Origin: Ophioderma brevispina
Taxonomy: Eukaryota > Echinodermata > Ophiuroidea > Amphilepidida > Ophiodermatidae
Length of the DNA stretch: 64,000 nt
Direction: 5' to 3'
Assembly: GCA_023653785.1 (NCBI GenBank)
Contig: JAMKCH010001645.1
Coordinates: forward strand, 1-64,000
Within the stretch, counting starts at the first letter, position 1, and every line of letters starts with the position of its first letter. Positions 12,087 through 25,330 of this stretch are shown here, piece after piece. The translations under genes were made by a program, and so were the position numbers. The notes beneath the pieces are model-generated. The model ran no database searches, was not told the DNA's origin, and saw only the letters and a list, made by a program, of their open reading frames with translations.

Positions 12087-13539
12087 TTTATAGATCTAAA
12101 TCGTGCCATCCCCCATTAAGTTGTTTGGAGCCTGCTTATATGCAAATGTCCATCTTGTTTACACACTTTGTATAATCATTTTTAACAAACTTGGGAAAGA
12201 TTTAGTAATTCTGCCACAGGCTACAATTCGGCAACGTTAACGGAATAAGGCATGCATGTAAAGGTGCCGAATTTTGAGTGGTGGAGAATACCTAATTCAA
12301 TCCCAACCTGGTTTCCATTGAATATTAATTTTTATTTCAGCCATAATATAGCAATGTAGAGGAGGATAGGTGTTTTAATTTTTTTCTCATTTCTGTAAAA
12401 CGTATGAAAACTTTTTTGGATTTTTTTTTCTGTCCAGACGGACACTGCCTGTGAATGCGCCAACAAGCATGGGTATGATTGAAGTAAAATTTTTCCCAAT
12501 TTTTTGCTTTGTGGGGGGGATGGAAATAATAATATCCATGGCTATAAATACTGACACGCCAAACATTAAATGATTTGAGAATTTCTTAATGTAACAAAAA
12601 CCAAAAAAACAAAATGTCCATCCACTACATATTCTGTCACCCCTACAACTATTCTGTTCCATGTTCTACAAGAGCAGAGATGTTCTTCAAATTATTAGAA
12701 CTGGTTTCAATATGTAAAGCCAACTATTTTTTTTCACAAACATGCTAACACTAAACCAATCAGCTCAAATCCTCGTTCATAGCAAAATTACTCACCTGAA
12801 ATGACTTCTTTGACATAATATCATCAACCTATATCCTGCAAGTGTAAGCTCATAACATATCTTGAGATCAATAAATTGTATTAAATACACGACAACTTCC
12901 AGCACCCAATAGACTGCCCATATAAGTTTCACCCAGTTGCAGTGAGTGGTTGTGTGCCAAATTCACACCGCATAAAAAAAAAAAACAAAAAAATGGGCGC
13001 AACGGGACGAGTTTAACTTTAAAAAAAAGAGGGTCCAGAAAAATTGGGGGGATCCTCAATTCCATGCTGACTCAAATCCCCATTTTCAAACATTGGCCTT
13101 CACAAATACAACCCAGACAGTTCTTTTTAAAAAACTATCAATTTAAAATAGTTTGTGAGCCAAAGTTAGTCAATCCCGAAAATGCATCAAAAAGCTTTGT
13201 TTTTGTGCTTACATTAAAAAATATGTCGTCTTGTGTGGCAGTGTTTGGCTGCCTTAAAAATAACATTTTGAACCTCAATTTTGTTTGGCCCACCCTGCCG
13301 GCCCCTGTTTTGCCATTTTAGTCTTTTTTAGTTGCAATTGGAGGTTTTAATTAGTTTTTTGTGTCGCCTTCCCTAAGGCAGAAGACCCATAGGGAATCAC
13401 TTTTGTCAATGTATTCCTGTTGTCTGTTGTTGTTGTCTGTTGTTAAAAAAGGGTTCACCTTTGCATGTATATCTCATACTTGATGGATTGAACAAACGTT
13501 GGTCACAGTGCACACTTGATCACTCATTTGTTGATGTTG

Positions 13540-14000
13540 TCACAGGTCACATAACCAAGGTGCCAAGGTCAATGTGAGGTCAAGTTGTAAAATTAGCTGA
13601 AATGTAATGACCTCATTTGAAAATTTGAAGTCAATTGGAACAAACTGGAAATCATAGGTCCAACATGGGATACCACATTTGTTGATGAATTCAAAGTCCA
13701 TAACACGGTCAAAGGTCATGTGAGGTCATGTTGTAAGATAGGCTGAAATGTAAAATTGGACCTCATTTGAAAAGTTGAACTTGAATCATAGGTTGCAACA
13801 TGGGATCCCTCATTGTTGATGAGGTCAAGTCACACCAAGGTCAAAGGTCATGTGATGGTGCATATTGTAAATGTAAAGTTGACCTCATTTGAAAAGTTTG
13901 AAGTTCAATGGAACTCAACTTGGGTTTTTATGAAAGTTTATATGCAAACCTCATTTGTTTAATGAGTCCCGCGTCACATATCAAGGTCAAAGGTCCAATT
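13540..14000 (+). repeat. AGGTCA-rich tandem repeat, about three 140-150-bp units
   Basis: Units read approximately: GAGGTCAAGTTGTAAAAT, GCTGAAATGTAAAAT, TGACCTCATTTGAAAA, GTTCAATTGGAAC, a CATAGGTCCAACATGGGAT block, then TTGTTGATGAG and CAAGGTCAAAGGTCATG. Copies begin near 13545, 13690 and 13830. The same family recurs at 46905-47130 and 48960-49190. At least one perfect AGGTCA-A-AGGTCA sits at 13838-13850. Confidence 0.85.
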
Positions 14001-14786
14001 AGGCCTATCATTTTCTAACCGCGACGGCAGGCAACACAAGCGGTACGATGACCGATGTATTTTTTACCAGTGTCTTACCAAAATAATGCAGGAAAACCTC
14101 CAGTTTTACCAGGTTTTTACCATGATGTGGTAATTATGAAACCGCATGGTTTTTTCTGGCCAAATTTTTAATCTTAACCTGGGTCGGGTTGATTAACATC
14201 GTTGGACACAATTAACAAAAATGTTGACAAATTTGTTAATCGTTTTGTCTTTTGAGCATTGTTTAATTTCCAAATTATGTATTTCCCTCCATTTTCCCAC
14301 ATGTGGTATGGTTGGGTCAGTGGAGTACAAGTAATTCTGTGACCAGGGAGAGCCAAAGGGTAATTTTGCTTCTAATGAAGGTTAATGAAAAACATTATGA
14401 GGGTGTACCTCCTGGAAGTGGGGCAGAATCCAGGCATAATACAATTGCTACGTGGGTCAAAAATGAAAAATGTTTTGGATTGCTGTAAACAAATGGAAAC
14501 CAGAGTGTTTTTTTCGGTATTGTTAAAGCCTTACAATGGATTAAAATTAAGTCTAGTTTGTCGGTTGTACTACCTACATCACAGGGTTATGGATAACACA
14601 AAACTTGTCAATTAGATCATCATCAAGGTCAATTCTTTAAATGGGTTCATTTCTTTAAAAATGGGCTCAAATTTTCACACCTTTTCACAGGGATTGTAAA
14701 AAAAATAGGATGGCACTCATTGTTATTTAGTAACTCCCATCGAATCTACAGACCTCACAAGACCTAAATGGATTGTTCTTAAAAAT

Positions 14787-14991
14787 CCTGGGGTCTACCA
14801 CCTTTCTTACCGTATCTCTGATGGCTCAGTAAATGATATATTGGATTATAACCGTGAGTCAACCAATCACAAATAGACCTGCCATATTCTTGTACAAAAA
14901 ATTAAGGTTTTCTACCAGTTTATGATGGGTTTATTTGTGTATCTAGCCATATAAACCAAACCAAATCTGGCCGGTAGATCTCAGGGGGTTA
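14787..14991. mobile_element. MITE family B, copy 1
   Basis: The right end, GTAGATCTCAGGGGGTTAA, and left end, CCTGGGGTCTACCACCTTTC, are inverted copies of each other and match the ends of the better preserved copy at 18691-18906. The internal sequence is AT-rich with no coding capacity. The left end has lost the TTAAC terminus. Confidence 0.65.
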
Positions 14992-15858
14992 ACAGGAATT
15001 TTCCCTGCTTACAAACACATTCAGCTATGTCATGCCATGGATTTTAAAGGGGCATTCGTGATCACAGCCTTTCGTTCCCCCCCCTCCGACTTGCCTCAAA
15101 AAAGTTGAGATTTTTATATCATCTGAACCTTTGTTCTAAGTATAGTATGTGTGCCTAATATTTCGTGCAAATTCTGTCTGTTCTTGAGGAAATTTTGTAA
15201 TTTGTTTTCTGTCAGTAACGGACAAATTACAAAAACAGTGGCCAAGGGGGCAGCGTGACTGCAACCATTGACGCATAAAGTCAAAACGCACACGTCAGAA
15301 ACGAATCAACTGAAATTTTGGAAATAAAACTTTGTCAAGGATACCTACGTCAACCATATTAAAACCAAAAATGAGGGTGCGGCTAGGGATCACAAAATGC
15401 ACCTTTAAGCAATAATTGTAAGTATCTTTCACCATGCACACCCAATCTTTGTTACTGCAGGATAACAATATTGGCCCTCCATTCATGTTATCCCATATTG
15501 ATGCGGGTGAGAAAATACTCCCTTGACCTCTTCCTTGCAATTGTTCACTAATAACACAGGAACTTCTGAATCGGTGCACAATTTCCAATGTCTCTTGGAT
15601 TTTATGTATCTGTACTAATGGAGGTGGGAATTCATTATACAACACATAATTGAATCTTTGAACACTGCTGTTTTCTCTCGTTTCTGCCAATTTTCACAAG
15701 CTTGGGGAAAATAACTTGCAAAAAAAGAATTAGACTAATATCCTTCACTTTTAAGCTTAATCCTGAAAATTTTCAAATATTGTTACTATTTGATGGATCA
15801 CTGATAACATGTCGTGTATTGTTAAATTTGCAAATTAAAAATCTTTGTGAATATCGAG

Positions 15859-15950
15859 GTCAGTCAAAGCCTTTGGTGGAACTGATTCGTAAAAAAGTTC
15901 GATTCAATCAGCCTTACGCCGGTGTTTTCCTTAGAAAAGATGATCAGTCA
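15859..15950 (+). CDS. LONP1: LONP1 exon 2: N domain
   Basis: Encodes PLVELIRKKVRFNQPYAG followed by VFLRKDDQS, matching human [24 protein letters not shown]. It ends at a GTAAGG donor (15951) in phase 0. The acceptor AG at 15857-15858 gives V-S as the first residues, as in relatives, but the frame then slips by one base before PLVEL. One base appears to be missing between 15862 and 15870. Confidence 0.85.
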
Positions 15951-16092
15951 GTAAGGTTTATTCTCATGTGAGATTTAATGGTGTATTTTAATTAACAACT
16001 AACTAAATTTTGTATGAAGCAGTATTTTTAATGATTAAAATTTTAATGATATTGATCAACTTCTGACAAGATGAAGGGTATTAAAATTGCAG

Positions 16093-16210
16093 GGCAGAAG
16101 AGAGGATGTAGAAAGCAGATGACTATATATGAGGTAGGCACCTTGTACAAATTCATTGAGATGCAAGACATGGGCGACAGGCTACGCATGATTGTCATGG
16201 GACCTCGGAG
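16093..16210 (+). CDS. LONP1: LONP1 exon 3: N domain
   Basis: After a TTGCAG acceptor the exon encodes a stretch like EDVES..DD..YEVGTLYKFIEMQD, then MGDRLRMIVMGPRR, with a GTGAGA donor at 16211 (phase 2). Human Lon has SDVVESLDEIYHTGTF and [20 protein letters not shown] here. Reading EDVES and YEVGT together requires a one-base slip near 16113-16128, so this exon also holds an indel. Confidence 0.88.
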
Positions 16211-19200
16211 GTGAGAGGAATAGTATTGAGTAAAAGTCAAATAATTTCTTGGTTTAATAATGGAGGCCTCAACTCGTTAAGGTCTGTAATTGGGCGGCAC
16301 CTAATAAAAGGGTGCTTTTGTGCATCTTAGTTCCCAAAACGTTACAGCTGTTAGTTTTAATTTTATATGGACTGGCTGTGTTTTGGTATATTTTTTCATT
16401 TTGGACTTGGCTGCCAATTTCTGAAGCAAAAAAAAATATGATTTTAGTTTGTACGAATTACTGTAACTCGTTAAGCGTTTTGAATTAAAAGTCAGGGGTG
16501 GATCCATGTGGCGGAGGGAGGAGACAGGTGGCGGAGGAACACAATGCTACAAATGGGTGCTACGGACAAACAAAGCATGATATTAGGTTCTTCAAATAAT
16601 CATAGGCAGGTCTAGGTTGTGATCCGCTTTACTTCAGTAACTAAAAAATCTAGAAAACAACAAATGTTGCGACAAATCTGAAAAAAAGCCCTGTGCTCCA
16701 TTTTGATCAAAAAAAGCAATTTTCACGAAAACGCTTTGTCAAATTATATTATAACTTCATAATGGAGGTGCTGTGCTGATGTACATCTAGTAAACACATC
16801 TCAATCATAAAATATGTCTATTAAGTACCCGAATATAGGGAAAATTAGAAGAAATCTCGCATTATTTGGACACCCTGTATCTGTGTAATGGAATTATTTG
16901 CGATTAAAAGTTTGTGTATATGGCTTGGTGGGCAATTTTGTTAATTATATCAAACAAGTGCCAAATATTGTATCATCCAAGGGGTTGAAACGCATTCAAA
17001 ACCAGTCGTCCGTGGCTGGGGCGCTGACATTTTGAAATTGACACGGAATAATTATCAGTGTGGGTGATTGTCTACACACATAATGTCAATTCGATACAAA
17101 AATCCGCCAAAAATATCAGTTGTTGGATGTTGGGAGTGGCTATTGGGTGGTTAAATTTTACTACCCATGGCACCAACGAATGAAAATGAAACATCAGTCG
17201 TCTTGATTTAAATAAACGCCTCAATGAAGAACACTTTTCACCTAAGCAGGCATTGCATTATGAGAAAAAAGAGTATCTGAGTATAATGATCCAGGACACT
17301 ATTAAACCTGGCCACCTCTAAAAAATACATTAATTTGTATCACTACCGTTTAGTGCATATGCAAAGCTGCACCCACAGTATGTGGAAGAAGCGGAGGCAG
17401 CCATTGCTGTCATTGTGTACTCTAGGTTTTCTTTGGTGTCGGCAAAACATGCGAGACGGTGCTGAATCGGTGAATTTCTAAAATTAAGTAACGTTTGCCT
17501 CTCATCTATATAGAATAAAAAAAAAAAAAACCCTTTGGTATCATCACTGTAGTTTAGAGGGGGGACCACCAATAAACTGAATACCTTTTCCTATTTTGCT
17601 GGTTACACCCTGTATTTCATGAGTCACCCTGTATGATGAAAGCCAATTGTATTTGTTTCTGAAATCTGCAGAGTATTTGCTCTCAAATATATGTACTTAT
17701 ATGGGGGCAAAATGGACAGTTTAAACATTATAGCATCAAACCTGTAAAATCATGAGTTTGAGCCTAAAAAATGGCAACATGCAACGCAATTGCGTCCCAA
17801 CTTAAAAAACATGACCTTATGAGTGCGACACCTTTACATTTCTGGTGCTTAAGCGGTCAGAAACTATGGTCAATAGGAGGAATCATGTTGACTTAAAAGT
17901 AGAAACATCAGTCTTTTGAAATCAATGTAAATTATTTGGACCTTGACAACACCATCAATAAATGGTAAAGTTCATTAACTGTCACCTCAAAAATGCAACA
18001 AAAATATTAGACCAATAACTGTACTAAAATCGCTGGAAACCGTTTTTTGAACGATCATGCACTACCTTCAGCGTCATATGAACTATGGGGTGTATGCTAT
18101 ATGTACGCTAACGAGAGTGCATAGCGTGATTCACGCGTATGCGCGTTCAAAAATGTTTCCAAGCGATTATATCATTGTGCCATTTTGTGCTATTTGTCAT
18201 TCCTGTAGCACACTACTACATGAGGGCATTGCTATTATGGTACCTTGGTGTTGTATGCTTATTATGGAATCTATAGTCGGACAGAATTAGGCGACCTTAT
18301 ACATATCAAGGTTTGTCAATCAGCCTGCGTGGACGGTGATTGGTTTTGAATTGGTCGTATGGGTCGCATTGTTTGAACAAAAATATGATTTAAAAATGTC
18401 AAAAAAGTGCTCTTTTTGAGTCGGTTCGGCTCAGACACAATCACTCGGTAAGAACAACTTTCAGTTTAATTGTTCACAGATTATTGTTCATGGCACGACT
18501 TGTTCTGCACTGTAAAATTATGTCAGACGCGCATGTTGCCTTATTCTGTCCCTTACTGTAATGATTGTGATCTTTTGGAACAGACAAGTTAATTCTATTG
18601 GAGGGGCCGTTTGTGGGACCCATGAATTTTATCACATATATATCACACTTACAGATACATTGAAAGGAAAAAAGGTCCATTCATGAATGATTAACCCCCT
18701 GAGATATACGGGCCCGATTTGTGGTTATAAATTGACTAGAACACCAAATAAATACAATCCAGAAACAATGGTAAGAAAACCTTAATGTGTGTACAGGTAT
18801 ATGGTAGGTATATTTGATTTGGCCTTCTCAAGGTGATATCCAGAGATATAATGAATAAGCCAATAAGAGATTCTGTTAGAAAGGTGTAGACCTCAGGGGG
18901 TTAAGCCTGGTTTAAACCAGGGTCTAAAGTAGATAACTTTGAGAATACAGCCTAAGGTTATGCAAAACAAAAAATCCAGACAAAGGATGGCCACTCATAG
19001 CTCTTAATAGAGTGATGCATTCATATGTGAACCCTAATCTGCACCGAGGCACTCATAGGCAATCATGTCATTTTGTTTGCTATCAGTGTTCTCAGAAACT
19101 CGTTAAATAAATAATTTGAGTGCCTTAAATGATCTCAGTAAGAAACCCAGTAAAACCCTGGTGCCTTTTAGTGCCTTGAGGAAAAAAATCCCCAGAACCC

Positions 19201-19710
19201 CAGTTTGGTTCATGTGCCTTGGAGGAAGTTAAGGCCAGGACATAATGAGATTGCCTTTCATTGCTATCCACAAACAAAACAAAACTTCAGAACCCAATTG
19301 CCTTTCCATGCTTCATGGTTTTAATTAGGCTCAGAGAGATTAAATAATTACAACAGTAGATGGCTGACAAGGAAAGCATAGGTGCATCTGCATGCTGATC
19401 AAGAATGTAGTATTTGATTTGCTTCTGTAATTGTCTGTGGATAATTCACAGTTTGCTACAGATCGCCCTTGTAAATAAAGTTCAACTATACTTGGAAGGA
19501 ATGCGAGTGGTACCTAACAAGGTATTAAACTCTTGCAAAGTCAATCATTAAATGTGGGGAAACAAAAAACTGCAAGCAAAGCCTCTCATTTACAGTGATG
19601 CCGTTGAGCCTGCCCCTACAAATGACAACATGTGCAAAGAGCAAGTTAGTCCACTTATAATAAGCAGATTTTCTTGAATACATACAAGAAATTATGTGCT
19701 TAAACTTCAG
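16211..19710 (+). other. LONP1: LONP1 intron 3
   Basis: GTGAGA donor and TTCAG acceptor. It contains a MITE at 18691-18906. Phrases typical of old repeats, such as ACACCCTGTAT at about 16871 and 17608, recur, but no complete element could be delimited. No supported gene within. Confidence 0.6.
18691..18906. mobile_element. MITE family B, copy 2, intact ends
   Basis: Begins TTAACCCCCTGAGATATAC and ends GTAGACCTCAGGGGGTTAA, giving nearly 20-bp terminal inverted repeats around about 175 bp of AT-rich non-coding DNA. TTAA at both ends suggests a TTAA-type target site, as used by piggyBac-like transposases, but that is inference. Confidence 0.8.
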
Positions 19711-19961
19711 GATTAGAGTATCCGATGTAGTACGACAAAAAGGTTGTATTGAAAGCTGCGGGGTGTCTGCATCAGAGCCTAAGCCAGATGCTGATACCAG
19801 AGGAAGAAGTGATACGTCTCAAGAAGTCTTGGAGGAAGAGAAAAGACAAAGCAGGAGACAAGGCCGATGCAGCTGATCCTGAACCCGATCCTAACCAGAT
19901 TCTCATGGTAGACGTCGATAACATAACTCATGAGCCTTATAAGACAACCTCAGAAGTCAAG
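19711..19961 (+). CDS. LONP1: LONP1 exon 4: acidic/basic insert and domain boundary
   Basis: After the TTCAG acceptor the phase-2 continuation gives RIRVS, matching human RRVHIS. An acidic segment follows (SEPKPDADTRGRSDTSQEV, then LEEE). After one base slip near 19830-19845 the frame continues as KRKDKAGDKADAADPEPD and QILMVDVDNITHEPYKTT. The last part matches human [22 protein letters not shown]. The donor is GTTGGT at 19962 (phase 0). The low-complexity charged insert is variable in the family, so the frameshift position is approximate. Confidence 0.85.
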
Positions 19962-20265
19962 GTTGGTGAACTATGTAGCTATTGCAATACATACTGAAGA
20001 GTTCTTGGCCACACAGACTTGGTAATAAGTGTAGTAATAAAAAAAATCAGGAACATAACTTTTTCAACAATAAAACAAACCATCCAATGATTACATGAAT
20101 TCATTCTCAAGGTGGATGTAGACACGTGTGATCAATATCAACATACCAAAATTTCAAATTTAGGGCAATTCTCACATGAGATCATTTTCCATTCATTGAA
20201 ATGTTATATTATGGCCTAAATATGTTTTTCTATCTCTAATCAAGTTGAAAATGGATAGAAACTGA

Positions 20266-21652
<1,387 letters not shown>

Positions 21653-21723
21653 AGAATCTGTAGCACAGATGATACAGGCTGGACAAAGAGTAATAGACAA
21701 TCCAGTCTATCTTAGTGATCTTG
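21653..21723 (+). CDS. LONP1: LONP1 exon 6: coiled-coil region
   Basis: Completes the Arg codon and encodes [20 protein letters not shown] then SDL, matching human [23 protein letters not shown]. The GTAAGA donor is at 21724 (phase 1). No indel is visible. Confidence 0.95.
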
Positions 21724-21825
21724 GTAAGACAGTCAATATGTTCAAAAGTGGGAATTTCTGAGTTGAAATAATTTCACTTGTTTTTAAATTTATGATTTTG
21801 AGCTTCCTTACATAGAGCTTTACAA

Positions 21826-21915
21826 AAAAGAATATATTGCAATACGATACAAAACAGCATTTGATATAGCGCCGTATCAAATATAGGTCAAAGTGCTTTA
21901 CAAATAAAAAAGGAA
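21826..21915 (+). repeat. Possible SINE/LINE tail
   Basis: A phrase TATAGCGCCGTATCAAATAT, then GTCAAAGTGCTTTACAA, resembles the shared 3' end of invertebrate SINEs and their partner LINEs. No head with pol III boxes was found, so it would be a truncated copy. Confidence 0.3.
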
Positions 21916-23029
21916 TTAGGCCTCTTTATTCTAAAACATAATATGTTATATAGTATAAGAAACAGCATCACAATCAAATAAGAAAATTCACATGAGACAA
22001 TATATACCAATTAGAGGACATGCTCAACTCTTAAGGAAATAGGTGAAATTTTTAGAGCTTTCTTAAAAGTAACAATGGACCTGGAGTGACTTGTCATCTT
22101 CAGACCGCAAGTCGGGCCTGCTAGGAATATATAGGGAGACGTATTCGGACAATTATTGTGGCAATTGTCTATTGTCTAGAAATATATATTTTTTTTGTAT
22201 TAATTTGAACCCAATGACGTAAATAAAATATAAACCGATAGCAGCCAACACTGTTTTGCCAATTTTTTGTGGAAACTTCATAAAACACAGCAAATCAAGG
22301 CTAACACAGCATATATACTTTCATGCTGGGTGTAAGAGCTTGACTGTTTATGTTTCAAAATGATTGATCTTTTGGTTAGATTTCAAGACAGAAAAATGTT
22401 GTAGTTTTGCAATCTTTTACTTTTCTGAGAAGTTACTATGTAAATGAGTGTTGAATCCTTTTCCAAAACTTTGGTGAAGTTAGCATGTCAAGGAAAAACA
22501 GAAACATGCAAAAAAAGCTACTTCTGTTTTCGGATTTCGAGTAATTGCAGAACAATGAGATGTTTCATGTCGTACAGTGGTGTATTTCTGAGAATTGTGG
22601 GTATTTTTACCACCGTTGTGTTTGTGTTAACCAGTGGCTGGTTGCTAAGCACTTGTTCCAAGTCATTGAAGGATAAAAATAAGGAAAGGATAAGGAAGGA
22701 ATGATAAGGGACTTCCAAGTGGGGGAATCTTGCTCAGCAGGCTTGTCCCACCATCCGATGTAGGTTTCTTGTCAACCAAAATGTTAGCCTTCACCTCTTT
22801 GACCAGAATGTATGCACAAGCACAAAATTCAGCTCTAAATAGAATGAAGAAGCATGAAAAATGGGAAACTGGAAATCAACAATCTTGTTAGCCAAAAAAG
22901 ACTGAGGAATGGAAGATGTCTGTGTTCTCTGAATCAAGTGTACATATACATCACTGTTGGATGCATAGCTGGTTTACATGAATTTGTGTGGTGATAAAAT
23001 TTTTAGTAATTAATGTGCCCATTTTTTAG

Positions 23030-23096
23030 GTGCTGCTCTGACTGGTGCTGAGCCCAATGAACTTCAAGAAGACAAAAGAAGCTTGAGAACAATGAT
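23030..23096 (+). CDS. LONP1: LONP1 exon 7: coiled-coil region
   Basis: After TTTTTTAG the exon completes a Gly codon and reads AALTGAEPNELQE, matching human AALTGAESHELQD. The phase of the next exon requires the final residues to be read as KLENND. That lies in a different frame from NELQE, so there is a one-base indel near 23070-23080. GTATGT donor at 23097. Confidence 0.9.
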
Positions 23097-23378
23097 GTAT
23101 GTATCAACTTTTAAATTGAACTGAATTATGTATTAAGTACTTTCTTAAAGCTGGATAACCCAATTCAATTATATAAAGTTGTCATCTTGGTTGATCTTAA
23201 TCCCAATATCCCATCTATAGAGTTTTGCACTGATATTAAAATCCATTTTTGATATGAGAACTAAAATGTGATTTGTAAGCCCATAGAATTCTTGTAAAAT
23301 AAATATATGGTTGACCACAACTCGCATTTTGTTCCTAACTCCAAACCAAACATTTTTCAGTTCTAAATTCACAGGGTA

Positions 23379-23592
23379 CTGTAAAGTGGAAATTTTCGCG
23401 CTACATTAAATTTCTAACGCTTTTCGCGCGCTTCTGGGCTACGCGAAATTAAAAAAACCCGCGAACATGTATGTGTGTGTAGGTCTATGTAGGATAGATG
23501 ACAAGAGCGAATTTAAAGACAACAAAAATGGTAAAAATCGATGAAACGAGAAAAATTACACGCGCGAAAAAAATATTATCACTTTTACAGTA
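23379..23592. mobile_element. MITE family C
   Basis: Terminal inverted repeats: TACTGTAAAGTGGAAATTTT with CGCG on the left, and CGCGAAAAA..TATCACTTTTACAGTA on the right. The interior repeats CGCGAA/TTCGCG phrases and encodes nothing. TA may be the target site, as for Tc1/mariner-derived MITEs. Confidence 0.8.
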
Positions 23593-23860
23593 AATGACAA
23601 AATAGTAACTTCTTCTGACACTAATATTTTGACCACTTCAGTAAAATCTGGGATCTGACGGACAGGCCTATAGCAATTGAGACAACAGGACTTCTAACGC
23701 TAGGTTCTTAAAATATGGTGGCATGAAACTGGTGAATTAAATCCTGGATTTAGCAATAACTTCAAAATCACTGCCATTCATGTAACATCAAGAAAGATAC
23801 TAAGTCTCAGTCTCAAAAATGTATAGAAAACAGTTGTACACTATAAGGCAAAACAATATG

Positions 23861-24138
23861 GTATGGAGTACCCGCCCGACCATAAAACATTCCTCCCGAC
23901 CCTAGACTTTAAAAAAAAAGAGAGGAAAAAAGCGTCAGAAAAAAAAAAAGGAAAGCAAAAAAAAAAAGCAAAGGTCAAGCAAGATGAACCGGGTGCGGAT
24001 AAGGCTATCTACAAAGTTCCAACTGAGTTGTTTTGTTCATTGTGTAATTTATAGTGCATGGTCAATAAAGCAAGGAGAAATGAAGTTAAAAAAAAATCAC
24101 CACCCTACCCTATTTTGCAATGGCCTGTTACTCCATAC
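23861..24138. repeat. Possible MITE with A-rich centre
   Basis: GTATGGAGTA at 23861-23870 is mirrored by TACTCCATAC at 24129-24138. Between them is an A-rich block (about 23908-24000) that translates as a lysine-rich string, best explained by simple A-rich sequence. The inverted ends are only 10 bases. Confidence 0.35.
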
Positions 24139-24454
24139 ACATTTTTTTGGGGGGGGGCCTAATGGTGTGTCCTGTTGGGATAGTCTATTTCTGCAATAGC
24201 CAGTTAGTCTATTTTAAGTTAAATAGCAGCATTACTAAGCCAGCAATTGTATCATTATTCATTGTATGGTAAAGCTTACTGGTGCCAAAGTAAAGACCCA
24301 TCCAGTTATGTTAAGATCAAAACATTTTTAAGAGCGGTGTGTGAAAACTGATGGATACATTGTCATGTTGTGAATTGTTATTACATGTTTGTAAAGTTAC
24401 AGATTTAATAAGTTTTGATTTCGTCACTGTAAGATTTTTGCATACGTAAAATTT

Positions 24455-24802
24455 TGTTCCGAATAAACGCCCGGGGGGGTGCATTTTTCTAAAGTGGGGC
24501 GTTTATTACACTCAAAAAGGAAGTCAAAAAATCCCGCAAAATCACCCCTGACAACAGTTGGCAATCCGTCTTGTGTGCCAGTCTATTTTTTGTAATCTAC
24601 GTGTGCCAGTTAACATTAGTGACAGATCAGAAGCAGAAAGCATTGATGACACAGCAGTTATGATAAAAGATTCCGACAGTCCCGGCCATTAAATCATGTG
24701 ATTTAGGTAACTTAACCATTTTCTTGAATTTTGTTACCAAAGTTCGTAGGGGGGGGCGTTTGTTAGAGAGCAGGGGTGCGTTTAGGAACAAAACGGTATA
24801 GT
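24455..24802. mobile_element. Possible MITE with G/C-run ends
   Basis: The left end TTTTGTTCCGAATAAACGCC and the right end, read on the opposite strand, GTTTTGTTCCTAAACGCACC, are inverted copies. Inside, GGGGCGTTTATT and GGGGCGTTTGTT motifs and G-runs recur. No coding capacity. Confidence 0.55.
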
Positions 24803-25330
24803 TTGGGGCCAAAACTAAAAAACCCCAAAAATACGTCCGCACAATTTTTTTTTGGCTGTTTCTACAATCCTGACGACCTCCCGATTGAAGAAAACTGAGG
24901 GGTGCCAAAACTGCACCCTTGAGCATTTTGAAATATTCAGATGGCCACAAGTGGCTGCAATCACAAAAATTAGCAATACTCGGCTTCTAACGCAGCTATA
25001 AAGGTGATTCTAGTGACTTGTATGGGTTTTGGTGTTATTGAATTCACATTTTTGTAACAAAGTCATTCCCTATACGAAATCCCAGATGGCAGCCAAAGAT
25101 GGCCGCCACCACATATATTACTTTTAAATCAATATTTTTAATTTTTCTTTTTTGGTTTTTTGATTTTTTGATTTTGGTTTCAATGATTCCAAATTTGTAC
25201 TTCTTTTAATCCGAAAGTCTCCCTATACAGAAATCCAAGATGGCCTCCATCACACACATATAGTACATGTCTTAGCTCTTGAGAATACGAATTGGTAATT
25301 TGTGGTGGTCTTTCTATATGTTATGGTACA
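24800..25330 (-). repeat. Dispersed repeat D, copy 1 (minus orientation)
   Basis: The region from GGGGCCAAAACT through CTGAGGGGTGCCAAAACTG and on through repeated AAGATGGC..CC..CCACATAT blocks is the reverse complement of 37190-37720. The body contains two or three roughly 130-170-bp subunits, each with a CCAAGATGGC-like phrase and a run of AAATTTGTAC. Confidence 0.75.

Larger units (their letters stand above)
11105..15858 (+). other. LONP1: LONP1 intron 1
   Basis: GTAAGT donor at 11105. The acceptor is most likely the AG at 15857-15858, although the reading phase then needs one missing base. Contents listed separately: a poly(T) at 12049-12080, an AGGTCA-rich repeat at 13540-14000, and a MITE at 14787-14991. 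Other frames here are not supported. Confidence 0.7.

Noticed and set aside
12950..13321. 123-residue plus-strand frame
   Set aside because: Asparagine/lysine/phenylalanine-rich string from AT-rich intron DNA, with no motif or splice context.
23863..24054. Lysine-rich frame resembling a nuclear protein tail
   Set aside because: Comes from an A-rich simple tract inside a probable MITE.
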